Translations under genes and position numbers: made by a program
Source: Moorena sp. SIO3I8
Lineage (GTDB): Bacteria; Cyanobacteriota; Cyanobacteriia; Cyanobacteriales; Coleofasciculaceae
Assembly: GCF_010692325.1 (NCBI RefSeq)
Contig: NZ_JAAHHW010000069.1
Location: 1 to 36,762, forward strand
DNA length: 36,762 bases
Reading direction: 5' to 3'
The notes under the pieces: model-generated
What the model was told of the DNA's origin: nothing
Seen by the model: only the letters and a program-made list of their open reading frames with translations
Databases searched by the model: none
In this document: piece by piece, positions 8,321-16,927 of the stretch
Position numbering within the stretch: the stretch's first letter is position 1
How the letters are laid out: each line of letters opens with the position of its first letter

Positions 8321-9190
8321 TTGGGGAGTAGGTGGGATAAAAACGATCAGCAGCTATGGATAGCCCTGTTTCTAGGGGGTGTCACTTGTCTGTTAGTTAT
8401 GTTGATTCAGTCCAGCACCGCAGCCGGTTTATACCTAAAGTTTAACCAATTAACAGAAGCCTCCTCTGCTATCGTGGCTTCGATGCCAGTCACCTCACCT
8501 GCCCTACCAGCTCCTAAGCCTCACCCTCTACCAAATCCCCTTGCCCAGTGGCAAGACCCTACCGGCAGCGGTGATTATTTTTATGAAATCAAGGGGACTC
8601 CCTTAGGTTATCTGATCTGGTCTCAGTTTCCCGTGAAGGTTTATGTGGAACACCCCCAACCACCTGCTGTGGTTGATGCTAAGCACCAGCGCTTCCAACA
8701 ATGGGTTGATGCGGTGTTAAAGGCGGTGGCAGAATGGGGGGTGTATTTGCCCCTAGAACTAGTTGACCAGCAGGAATTAGCAGATATATCGATTTTGCGA
8801 TCGCGCCCTCCTCTAAAAGTTTCCTTGAACCGTGAGACCGGAACCTTTGATTGGTCTCGCGCTCGCTCAGCCGTTACTCGCTATGAATTTTACCTGGGGC
8901 AATCCATCAGGGCACCAGAGCAAATAGTAGATAATCTATTATTACATAAGTTTACCATACTTCTCTCCCCTGAGCAATCCATTGACTACACCCTTGCCAC
9001 TGCCCGTCACGAACTCGGTCATGCACTAGGTATTTGGGGTCATTCTCCTTTAAAAACTGATGCGCTATACTTTTCCCAAGTTCGCAATCCCCCGAGAATT
9101 TCTGCTAGAGACATCAATACCCTCAAACGGATATACCAACAGCCAACTCGCTTGGGATGGCCTTTGCTCAAGGTAAAAAGTAAAAGCTAA
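8321..9190 (+). CDS. membrane-anchored metzincin-like zinc peptidase
   Basis: A 289-residue protein with one hydrophobic segment near the N-terminus (about 12-36), a Pro-rich linker, then a catalytic domain. The zinc-binding motif HELGHALGIWGH (230-241) is a full metzincin HExxHxxGxxGH, so the fold should resemble matrixins (M10). Downstream NPPRISARDINTLKRIYQQP matches matrixin-type C-terminal helices. The expected Met-turn methionine appears to be Leu (DALYFSQ, where relatives as I recall have DVMYFSQ). The start is uncertain: TTG at 8321 gives the membrane segment but lacks a clear ribosome site, while the first internal ATG (8399) would remove most of it. Likely acts outside the plasma membrane; substrate unknown. 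Confidence 0.8.
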   Translation: MGSRWDKNDQQLWIALFLGGVTCLLVMLIQSSTAAGLYLKFNQLTEASSAIVASMPVTSPALPAPKPHPLPNPLAQWQDPTGSGDYFYEIKGTPLGYLIWSQFPVKVYVEHPQPPAVVDAKHQRFQQWVDAVLKAVAEWGVYLPLELVDQQELADISILRSRPPLKVSLNRETGTFDWSRARSAVTRYEFYLGQSIRAPEQIVDNLLLHKFTILLSPEQSIDYTLATARHELGHALGIWGHSPLKTDALYFSQVRNPPRISARDINTLKRIYQQPTRLGWPLLKVKSKS

Positions 9191-9265
9191 AAGGCTTGCA
9201 TTCATAGGACAAGCCCCAGCTAATATCAAGTCAGGTTGAATACCCATAATTAGAGGGAGGGTGGG

Positions 9266-9384
9266 ACCCACCCCTAACCCCTCCCAGGAGGGGAAGTGTG
9301 GGGAGGGTGGGAAGTGTGGGGAGATGGGGAGATGGGAAGATGGGGAGATGGGAACCCACCCCTAACCCCTCCCAGGAGGGGAAG
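9266..9384. repeat. 31-bp direct repeat pair with GGGGAGAT-type repeats between
   Basis: The block beginning ACCCACCCCTAACCCCTCCC and ending GGAGGGGAAG occurs at 9266-9296 and again at 9354-9384. Each copy contains the small hairpin CCCCTCCCAGGAGGGG. Between and after them run purine-rich copies of GATGGGGA and GAAGTGTGGG. This is non-coding, strand-asymmetric repeat DNA downstream of the peptidase gene. Confidence 0.8.
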
Positions 9385-9449
9385 ATGGGGAGATGGGGGA
9401 GATTTTTATTAAGGGTAATTATCCCGACATGATATAAAACGAAAAATCA

Positions 9450-9491
9450 AGGTTTTTACTAATAGGTTTTTACTAATAGGTTTTTACGAAT
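9450..9491. repeat. 14-bp tandem repeat, three copies
   Basis: AGGTTTTTACTAAT occurs at 9450-9463 and 9464-9477, and with one change (AGGTTTTTACGAAT) at 9478-9491. A further degenerate copy follows (AAGTTTTACTTAAT). Confidence 0.85.
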
Positions 9492-9530
9492 AAGTTTTAC
9501 TTAATAATTTTAAACGAATAGGAAAAAGCG

Positions 9531-10040
9531 AACTTCGGATCACAGAACTTCAGATTTACAGAGGTTGTACACGGAAAGGGTGCATAAGTCCTGATCCAAA
9601 TGAGATTGCAAACAAATCCTTGTGACATCCTACTTTCGGCGAGTATTGGGGAAGCTCGAAGCTAGTGGCTGTGAGCTTCAGTCGGTAGGAATACTTACCA
9701 CTGTGCCAATAGCTCGAGCAATTGTCTGGTTTTAAGGGATTACACTATACTAGTAATTCTTTAAGAAATGGCACAATAGTAGTTCGAATACTATGCTATA
9801 ACACTCAGTTATGGGTATGACGTTTTCATAGCCATCGGCATCTGAGTTAGTTACTTAGCTTTACCAGAGTGCTCGTACCAAGTTGCAGCTTAAATCGTAA
9901 CGAGAGGAAATAAGGACTTGGGAATTTTCACCATTGTCCGATAAGTAAATTGCACTTGAAAAACGCAACTTGGTCTTAGCTTTCAGCCCACTTGTCTGAT
10001 TCATTAGTATCGGACATTTTTGTGGGTAAGATTTTTATTT
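9531..10040 (+). ncRNA. candidate structured RNA region in a 900-bp gene-free interval
   Basis: No protein frame is convincing between 9191 and 10102, yet the second half is rich in strong hairpins. GAAGCTC/GAGCTTC pair at 9651-9657 and 9673-9679. GTGCCA (9703-9708) and TGGCAC (9769-9774) enclose a 12-bp stem, TTAAGGGATTAC against GTAATTCTTTAA, with two G-U pairs that only work in plus-strand RNA. ACCAAGTTGC/GCAACTTGGT pair at 9877-9886 and 9965-9974. TGTCCGATA/TATCGGACA lie near 9936 and 10008, the latter followed by TTTTT. It could be a regulatory RNA, a leader of the carboxypeptidase gene, or the non-coding end of a lost IS200/IS605-type element. I do not recognise a known RNA family. Confidence 0.35.
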
Positions 10041-10102
10041 TCGGTCGTCAGGTGTACATTTACTATTCGGCAAAATACCGTAACCCTAAACTAATAGCCT
10101 GA

Positions 10103-11644
10103 ATGTGTCAATCTAGCATCATGCAGACTACCGAAAAAACTCAACCGAAACTTCTCAACCTCAAAAAACGCCTTAGTGAAATTAACGACTTAGAAGCAGC
10201 CGCATCTTTGTTGTACTGGGATCAGGCAACCTATATGCCTCCCGGTGGTGCAGCTGCTAGGGGACGTCAGCTGGCTACTCTACAAAAAATTGCCCATAGT
10301 AAATTTACTGACCCAACCATGGGCGAACTGCTGGAAGGGTTACGCCCCTATGAAGAAACTCTACCTTACTTTTCTGACGAAGCTAGCTTAATCCGCTGCA
10401 CTAGAAAAAATTACCACAGAGCCGTGCAGGTGCCAGCGGAATTTATGGGAGAATTCTCTGAACATCGGACAGAAACGTACAGTGTTTGGGTAAAGGCAAG
10501 AGCTACCAACGACTTTGCAGCGGTGCGCCCTTACTTGGAAAAAACCCTTGACCTCAGCCGTCAAATGGCTTATTTTTTCCCTGGTTACGAACATATCGCT
10601 GACCCGTTAATTGACTTTGCTGACTATGGGATGAAAGTCTCTATTTTGCGGACGCTTTTTTCTCAGTTGCGAGAGGAATTAGTGCCAATTGTGGAGGCTA
10701 TTACTGCCCAAAGTCCCACGGATGACAACTGTTTACACCAACGATATCCTGAAGAGCAACAGTTAGATTTGACTCTCAAGGTCATGAAGCAAATGGGATA
10801 TGACTTTGAGCGCGGAAGGCAAGACCAAACCCATCACCCATTTATGATCAACTTCTCTACCGGTGATGTGCGCATTACGACCCGTGTTGATGAAGATGAC
10901 CTGAGTCAAGCTCTATTTAGCAGCATCCACGAAATGGGTCATGGTCTTTATGAGCAAGGAATTAGACGAGATTTGGAAGGCACTCCTCTTGCCTGTGGGA
11001 CATCTTCGGGTGTCCACGAGAGCCAGTCCCGACTTTGGGAAAATATAGTTGGGCGTAGTCGGGGCTTCTGGAAATTTTTCTATCCCCAAGTACAATCCTA
11101 CTTCCCCTCCCAACTGGGTAATGTTTCCCTCAATGCCTTTTATCAGGCCATCAACAAGGTGCAGCGGTCTGTAATCCGCATGGATGCTGATGAGGTGACT
11201 TACAATCTCCACGTCATGATCCGCTTTGACTTAGAACTGATGATGCTTGAGGGTCGGCTGCAGGTGAGGGATTTACCGGAAGCCTGGAATGAACGCTATC
11301 GTGAAGATTTAGGGGTTGTTCCCGAGAATGACAGTGACGGGGTGTTGCAAGATGTTCACTGGTACACTGGTCAGATTGGGGGAATGTTCCAATGCTACAC
11401 CTTGGGTAACTTGATGAGCGCCCAGTTTTTTGAAGCTGCAGTAACGGAACAGCCTGAAATTATACCAAAAATTGAGCAAGGAAACTTTAGTACGCTCCAT
11501 AATTGGTTGAAGGACAACATTTACCAACACGGTTGCAAATACACAGCAGCTGAATTGATTAAGAGCGTCACTGGTACTGCTTTACGCATCGATCCATTCA
11601 TCCGCTACATCCGGCACAAGTATGGGCAGCTTTACATGCTTTAA
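10103..11644 (+). CDS. carboxypeptidase Taq, M32 family metallopeptidase
   Basis: A 513-residue cytosolic zinc carboxypeptidase that removes C-terminal amino acids with broad specificity. Family landmarks are LEAAASLLYWDQATYMPPGGAAARG near the N-terminus, DEDDLSQALFSSIHEMGHGLYEQG with the zinc motif HEMGH at 276-280, then GVHESQSRLWEN, which brings the third ligand, and later DADEVTYNLHVMIRFDLE and WNERYREDLG. Length is normal for M32. ATG at 10103 is taken as start; the ATG at 10121 is also possible because the first residues are not conserved in the family as I recall it. The gene has its own long upstream region and the next gene follows after about 160 bases. Confidence 0.94.
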   Translation: MCQSSIMQTTEKTQPKLLNLKKRLSEINDLEAAASLLYWDQATYMPPGGAAARGRQLATLQKIAHSKFTDPTMGELLEGLRPYEETLPYFSDEASLIRCTRKNYHRAVQVPAEFMGEFSEHRTETYSVWVKARATNDFAAVRPYLEKTLDLSRQMAYFFPGYEHIADPLIDFADYGMKVSILRTLFSQLREELVPIVEAITAQSPTDDNCLHQRYPEEQQLDLTLKVMKQMGYDFERGRQDQTHHPFMINFSTGDVRITTRVDEDDLSQALFSSIHEMGHGLYEQGIRRDLEGTPLACGTSSGVHESQSRLWENIVGRSRGFWKFFYPQVQSYFPSQLGNVSLNAFYQAINKVQRSVIRMDADEVTYNLHVMIRFDLELMMLEGRLQVRDLPEAWNERYREDLGVVPENDSDGVLQDVHWYTGQIGGMFQCYTLGNLMSAQFFEAAVTEQPEIIPKIEQGNFSTLHNWLKDNIYQHGCKYTAAELIKSVTGTALRIDPFIRYIRHKYGQLYML

Positions 11645-11805
11645 TATTTGTTTGTGCCAAAAAAGTGGTTTTGCGAGAACGTTGTCCATATATCTAAAAG
11701 AATATCTATTCCTGATCTGTAGTGCGCGGGAATCACTATTCTTTAGAGGAATTTTTTATAGGGTTGTTGGTTTCAATATAGTTGACTTGTATTTGGGGAG
11801 TTTCA

Positions 11806-12709
11806 ATGCTCAACCTAATTCAGGATGTTCTCGAAAGTGACGAAAAGAGCGATCTACGTCACTTTACCAGCCAGTTAAAAACCGCAGAACCCAGGTATTT
11901 ACTGCGCAACGAAATTCTGGCTGCTTTTAATGAATACTGCACTAACCACAAAAAATCCGAATACTTTTATCATTCTTCTCATTTAGGGAAGCTGATTTAT
12001 TACACCCAAGAAATTATTCTGGAAGATGAAAGTCTATGCTTGATTATCCGACCAAAAATTGCGGCTAAAAGAGCTTTCCGTCTGTTTGAAGACTTAAGGG
12101 CGCAAGAGGTTACACCAGAGGAACTGCTGAATATACGCGATCGCTTTGTCAATCGCTACAACCCCAAGGTCGGGGAGGTTCTCCAGCTGGATTTTCAGCC
12201 GTTTTATGACTACAGCCCAGTCATTCGCGATCCCAAGAATATTGGTAAGGGAGTCCGCTTCCTAAACCGCTATCTCTCCAGTAAACTCTTTCAAGACCCT
12301 GAGCAGTGGTTGGAGTCGTTGTACGGTTTCTTGAAAGTGCTTTATTTCCAAGGAAACCAGCTACTGATTAACGAGCGCATTCACAATCACCAGCAACTCT
12401 CAGAACAGGTGAAGTTGGCCTTGGAATTTGTAAGCGATCGCCCAGACAGCGAATCCTATGATAAATTCCGCTTTAAGCTGCAAGAGATGGGTTTTGAAGC
12501 AGGCTGGGGAAACACGGCTAGTCGGGTGCGGGAAACCTTGACAATGCTGGATGAATTGATTGATGAACCGGATGATAGGGCATTGGAACAGTTCCTATCC
12601 CGCATCCCAACGATTTTCCGGATTGTCCTGGTATCGGTTCACGGCGTTGTTCCATCTGATTTATAAGCCTCGGGCTAAAAAGCTTTTGGAGGAGCATATG
12701 CGTCGATAA
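11806..12709 (+). pseudogene. sucrose synthase with the glycosyltransferase domain deleted
   Basis: Sucrose synthase reversibly makes UDP- or ADP-glucose and fructose from sucrose; the intact enzyme is about 800 residues. The first 280 residues are clearly its N-terminal region: YLLRNEILAAFNEYC, HSSHLGKLIYYTQEII, ESLCLIIRPKIA, YSPVIRDPKNIGKGVRFLNR, GWGNTASRVRETLTMLDELI, and IPTIFRIVLVSVHG. At about 12645, where the family continues into the catalytic GT-B domain (G-WFGQE...GRPDTGG), the frame instead runs six residues to a stop at 12666. In another frame, from about 12644, the DNA reads ALFHLIYKPRAKKLLEEH then MRR and stop (12707-12709), matching the C-terminal tip as I recall it. About 500 codons are missing. 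The start ATG has a GGGGAG site. Confidence 0.8.
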
Positions 12710-12822
12710 TAGGATTAAGTGCGTCAGTGCTCAGTGTTCAGAGTAAAAACTCACCAGTGTCAACTACCGCACACTGAGCCATTGATGGCACTTATTTCAG
12801 GAAACAGAGAATTGAACATCGA

Positions 12823-13893
12823 ATGCAGCGATCGCATAACTATACCCAGCAGCCAAAGGAAGAAGACTACAGCGAAATTATTGATGTGCGCTCCCCGAGT
12901 GAGTTTGCTGAGGATCATATGCCAGGTGCGATTAATCTACCTGTGCTCGATGATCAGCAACGGGCTAAGGTAGGGACTATCTATAAACAAGTGTCTTCCT
13001 TTGAAGCTCGTAAAATTGGTGCCTCTCTAGTTGCTGGGAATATCTCTAGACATCTGGAAAGTCACTTTGCTGCTAAGGATAAAAATTACCATCCCTTGGT
13101 CTATTGTTGGCGGGGTGGACAGCGTTCCCAGAGTTTGGCAGCAGTGTTAGTTCAAATTGGCTGGCAAGTTACAGTTCTCGACGGGGGATACAAAACCTAT
13201 CGAGCTTATGTAAGGGAAGAATTAGAACAGTTGCCACAACAGTTTACTTACCGGGTATTGTGTGGACTAACGGGTAGTGGGAAAACCCTGATCTTGCGGC
13301 AACTTGCTAAGCAAGGTGTCCAGATGCTGGATTTGGAAGAGTTAGCCAATCATCGAGGTTCGCTGCTGGGTCAAGAGTGGGAAGGTGAACCATTATCTCA
13401 ACCGTCACAAAAATGGTTTGAATCCCTGCTATTGGAAAAATTGCAACGCTTTGATGTCGATAAGCCAGTATGGGTAGAAGCAGAAAGCAATAAGATTGGA
13501 AAAATTTATTTGCCTCATTCAGTATGGCAAAATATGAAGGATGCTAGGTGTGTGGAAGTTGAGTTACCCCTGGCACGTAGAATTGAATGGTTGTTGCAAG
13601 AGTATCCTCACTTGCTTACTAACCCTGAGTTTTTCAAAAGTAAGCTAGAGTGTCTAAGGTTTCGCTATGGCTGGAAAAAAATTAACCAGTGGTATGGGAT
13701 GATTGATGGGGGTCAAGGTCATGCTTTGGTAGGAGATTTGCTTGAAAGTCATTATGATCCAGCTTACCGCCGCTCGATTAGTAAGTGTTATGGAAATGTA
13801 GTATCGACGTTACCGATTGTGGATTTATCAGAGCACAGTGTTCAGACTTTTGTCAATAGTTTAGTGTCTTGGACAGAATTATGCTCAGGATAG
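12823..13893 (+). CDS. mnmH: tRNA 2-selenouridine synthase
   Basis: MnmH (SelU, YbbB) replaces sulfur by selenium in 2-thiouridine at the tRNA wobble position, passing through a geranylated intermediate. The 356-residue protein has a rhodanese domain (about 15-130) with catalytic C95 in LVYCWRGGQRSQS. A P-loop domain follows with GLTGSGKT at 148-155 and later VWVEAESNKIG. Both halves are complete. The start ATG at 12823 has no strong ribosome site. Upstream lies a 156-bp stretch holding an 18-base repeat shared with the region after the SucC-like gene. Selenium use by this organism cannot be judged, since no selD is in the window. Confidence 0.93.
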   Translation: MQRSHNYTQQPKEEDYSEIIDVRSPSEFAEDHMPGAINLPVLDDQQRAKVGTIYKQVSSFEARKIGASLVAGNISRHLESHFAAKDKNYHPLVYCWRGGQRSQSLAAVLVQIGWQVTVLDGGYKTYRAYVREELEQLPQQFTYRVLCGLTGSGKTLILRQLAKQGVQMLDLEELANHRGSLLGQEWEGEPLSQPSQKWFESLLLEKLQRFDVDKPVWVEAESNKIGKIYLPHSVWQNMKDARCVEVELPLARRIEWLLQEYPHLLTNPEFFKSKLECLRFRYGWKKINQWYGMIDGGQGHALVGDLLESHYDPAYRRSISKCYGNVVSTLPIVDLSEHSVQTFVNSLVSWTELCSG

Positions 13894-14072
13894 TTAATCA
13901 GCAAGTCAATATTTTATGTCCGAGTACTTATCAAATTCGGATGATTACTTACTGATAAAAAAGAATGATATCGTGTCCGGTTGTTTCGGTTAAGTTCATA
14001 GTTGAAGTTTTTTACTCATTACCCTCAATTATTGCACAATTGGGCAACGCTAAATTATGACTCATGCAACGC

Positions 14073-15384
14073 TTATGCCCGTTCCCAGTCCTCTGGCACC
14101 CCATAGTTTTGAGACTTTTGGCAGCGTTTGACATAGAGCATGGCTGCTTTATCCTGGGGATTAGTTTGTAAAACTGACTGAAATATCTGTTCAGCTTGGG
14201 CGAAAGCTTGCCGATGGTAGAGAAATGCAGCTTGTTCAAAGTTACTCTTAGTTTTTATCTTTAACTGCTTCAGTTGCGGCTGATCTTGATCAAATAGCTC
14301 AAATACTGCCACCGGTTTATTTTTTACTTTAACTTTGACTCGATCCAGAAACCTATAACTGTACTTTTGAAACTCATTCAGGTTATAGAGGGTTTGTTGG
14401 CTAATCATAATCCCTGCACCATAAAGTTTGGTTAATCCTTCCAAGCGGGAAGCAAGATTAACTGCATCAGAAATCACGGTACTTTCCATCCGCTTTTGTT
14501 CACCGATTGTTCCTAGCATTAAGCTACCTGTATGTAAACCAATACCGATAGTAATCGGAAGATAACCACTTTGGCACCGATGCTGGTTGTAGACCGCTAC
14601 TGTTTGTTGCATCTCAAGTGCACCTTGAACCCCATCATCCGCTGACTCAGGAAAAAGTGCCATAACTCCATCTCCAATGTACTTATCAATAAACCCGTTG
14701 TGAGCCCGGATTGCTGGACTAACTCGACTCAGATAACTATTAATAAAATTCAAATTTTATTGAGGAGATAACTGTTCTGATAGGCTGGTAAAAGAGCGAA
14801 TATCAGCAAAAATAACAGTCATTTATTTTTGAACATAGTTCCCTAATTTAACATCAATAATACTGTCATATCCCAGGAAGCGCAAAAAGTCATGGGGGAC
14901 AAACTTACCATAAGCAGAGGTAATTTTATAAAGCCGTAGATGACTTTTAATTCGGGCTAACAATTCATGCTTATAAAAAGGCTTAGTCAGATAATCATTT
15001 ACCCCACAAGTAAACCCTTCCACCAAATCAGAAACTTGATTGTTGGCGGTTAACATGATCACCGGAAGTTCACTGGGCAAAAACTTCTGGCGAATTTTTT
15101 CACAGACTTCATAGCCCCTCATGCGGGGCATCATCACATCCAGTAAGATCAAGTCAGGCTGGAAACGACTTGAGAGAATTTCTAAAGCTTCTAAACCATT
15201 AGTGGCTGTAGCGATCGCATAATTTTCCATGGAAAGATAATTGGTAAGAACCTGACGGTTGACTGGTTCATCGTCCACAATCAAAATTTTGATATATCCA
15301 CTTTCTGCTGCTAAGGCTCCAGTGAAGTTCGGGGTTTCATTGGTGAAGTCGGGGACTGGAGCGATGGATTCAATTGGTGGAAAC
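14073..15384 (-). pseudogene. response-regulator/adenylate cyclase, split by two in-frame TAA stops
   Basis: One minus-strand frame reads a receiver domain (ILIVDDEPVNRQVL, DLILLDVMMPRMRGYE, VIMLTANN, NDYLTKPFY), the linker GKFVPHDFLRFLGYDSI, and a class III cyclase domain (MTVIFADIRSFTSLSEQ, FIDKYIGDGVMALFP, ISDAVNLASRLE), then a TPR-like tail. It is broken by TAA at 14823-14825 (after LGNYVQK) and a second TAA about 21 codons later (LSPQ-stop-NLNFINSYLSR). The two stops are in the same frame and both stand where relatives, as I recall, have Glu (VQKEMTVLF, PEENF), so each could be a single G-to-T change. The receiver frame also lacks a normal start. Probably a dead gene; fragments starting inside would lack the first metal-binding Asp. 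Confidence 0.8.
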
Positions 15385-15804
15385 TCTTAGTATCAGTGTA
15401 CCATCATCTAATCGTTCTGCTCCTAGGTTGTCTTTATTCTCTAAGCCTAATCCAGTAAATGTAAGGGTATTAAAGATCTGAAGCTGCTGCCAAAAGTAAC
15501 GCTCTAATTCAGGAATATCTTGCAAATTCAATTGACCTAGATTAATGGCAGTGGCATTAATCTGATTAACTAGATGAGGAATGGTTAGGTAAGCCTCCAA
15601 ATTCTGCTCAACCCGAGCATTGACTTCTTCAAGCAGTTGAGTCGCAACATCATTAACCGCTGTCTTGCCGTTTCTATAGGACAGATATCCCACAAGTCCC
15701 ACTGCTGCGAAGATTTGCAGGACAAATGGTATGACCAAGATCAGGGGAAGGGTAACTTTCCCAGAAACCTTGGAAACCCCTTGGGCTAAAGATTTGAATA
15801 ACAT
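15370..15804 (-). pseudogene. N-terminal sensor fragment of a cyanobacterial membrane signalling protein
   Basis: A 144-residue frame starts MLFKSLAQGVSKVSGKVTLP and has one membrane helix (about 18-42, LILVIPFVLQIFAAVGLVGYL). The start of a periplasmic sensor domain follows (VEQNLEAYLTIPHLVNQIN, FNTLTFTGLGL). This is the typical opening of dCache-type sensor kinases and cyclases in cyanobacteria. It breaks off after DGTLILRVS. The next bases, in another frame, read PPIESIAPVPDF and lead into the receiver domain of the neighbouring fragment. The two remnants therefore look like one gene whose middle (rest of the sensor, second helix, HAMP and probably kinase) was deleted. Confidence 0.75.
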
Positions 15805-15915
15805 TTGCTTGTGCCATCCTGCTTGACTGACAAATCGTTAGGAGTTACATTCACAGAATTCCCAGAAATCAAGAAAAAGTAGCGTCAGCACCCTTGACTG
15901 AAGTAAGGAGGCTTA

Positions 15916-15957
15916 AAGTCCTTTATTTCCTGATGCCTGAATGCTTAAAAAGGACTT
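15916..15957. repeat. inverted repeat AAGTCCTTT/AAAGGACTT
   Basis: Perfect 9-base arms at 15916-15924 and 15949-15957 with a 24-base loop, in the gap between the divergent sensor fragment and the PEP-CTERM gene. It could be a hairpin in the PEP-CTERM leader or an operator; nothing decides which. Confidence 0.45.
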
Positions 15958-16070
15958 AATAAATCTTTATCTGGAGTATTGCCTTTTTTGTGATAAAATT
16001 CTCTCACCGAAGTATAATAGAGTTATTTTTACATTAACTCTAATGTTAGTTTTGGTTTGGAACTATTAAA

Positions 16071-16730
16071 ATGCTTACTTTAAAAGGGTTCTCAGTGGCT
16101 ACAGTTGCCGTCGTTTTGAGCAGTTGCTTAATACCTGAAAAAGCCTTGGCTAGTCGTCTTGATTTCACAGCTGAAGCGATTGGCAGTTCAACTCCTTCTA
16201 CAATACTAAATGCCAGTATTGGTCAAACCCTACAAAACGGCGATTTTACCATAGAAAGGACTGGGGATAACACCACCCTTGGTAATGGGATTGATGAAGA
16301 TACCAGTTGGAGCTTTGATTTTTCTGACTTGGCGACATCAATCAATGACTTATCGCAAGCGGAACTAATTTTAGACCTGACACCACACAACGCCCTGATT
16401 ACTACCGATTTATTTGGTATCATAGGATTGGATACTATTACTATTGATCTGATCCGCAATCTCCCAGTAGGAACTAAGCAATCGCTGTCTTTAAATTTAC
16501 TGGAGTTTTACGACTCAGGAGAAATCGTGAACGTCTTTAATGCCAATAGTGGCAAAATTCCGGTATTTTATGGAGATGATGCCATTGTATCTCGTGCTGA
16601 GCTGTCATTGTCTACAGGTGAAAGAGTTCCCGAACCTGCTTCTACCCTAGGAATTTTCGCTTTGGGGGCTTTAGGAATTAGTTCAGTATTGAAGCACGAA
16701 CTCAAACAGCAGAAACAAGCAAAGCAGTAA
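16071..16730 (+). CDS. PEP-CTERM sorted exported protein
   Basis: A 219-residue protein with a signal peptide (residues 1 to about 27, ending at KALAS) and a C-terminal sorting tail. VPEPASTLGIFALGALGIS is a classic PEP-CTERM motif plus membrane helix, followed by a basic end. Such proteins are processed by exosortase and end up in the cell envelope or extracellular matrix. The middle part (about 30-185) is acidic and beta-rich, with repeated LSLNLL/LILDLT patterns. I recognise no enzyme in it. No exosortase gene is nearby. Confidence 0.88.
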   Translation: MLTLKGFSVATVAVVLSSCLIPEKALASRLDFTAEAIGSSTPSTILNASIGQTLQNGDFTIERTGDNTTLGNGIDEDTSWSFDFSDLATSINDLSQAELILDLTPHNALITTDLFGIIGLDTITIDLIRNLPVGTKQSLSLNLLEFYDSGEIVNVFNANSGKIPVFYGDDAIVSRAELSLSTGERVPEPASTLGIFALGALGISSVLKHELKQQKQAKQ

Positions 16731-16839
16731 TCTTCATCAAGATTGATAACTAGTCAACCGGACACAATATAACTAAAAATATAATAAAAATATAACTAGT
16801 GTGTTGTTGACGGTTGATTAGTGAACTGTTAACTGTTAA

Positions 16840-16915
16840 CTTTTCACTTTCAATCGTCAACCATGGCCTTAAGGCCGTAGGCCACGCTGCGCGAACGGCC
16901 ACGCGTGCGCGTTCA
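16840..16915. repeat. GC-rich palindromic repeat
   Basis: Contains overlapping palindromes around GGCCTTAAGGCC, GTAGGCCACGCTGCGCGAAC and GGCCACGCGTGCGCG, much more GC-rich than its surroundings. A similar GCGTTCGCGCC-type sequence occurs just before the IscB start. It lies at the 3' ends of two convergent genes (PEP-CTERM and the peptidoglycan-binding protein). Confidence 0.6.
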
Positions 16916-16927
16916 ACAAAAATTTCA

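Noticed and set aside
9776-9794. TTCGAAT loop flanked by complementary bases, like a tRNA T-arm
   Set aside because: The base closing the loop is wrong (A instead of C after TTCGAAT), and no acceptor, D or anticodon arms could be found around it.
14820-14830. Idea that TAA is recoded to Glu in this organism
   Set aside because: Many intact genes here (for example gpmI, secG and the peptidase) end at TAA with no conserved reading beyond. Decay or local readthrough is far more economical.
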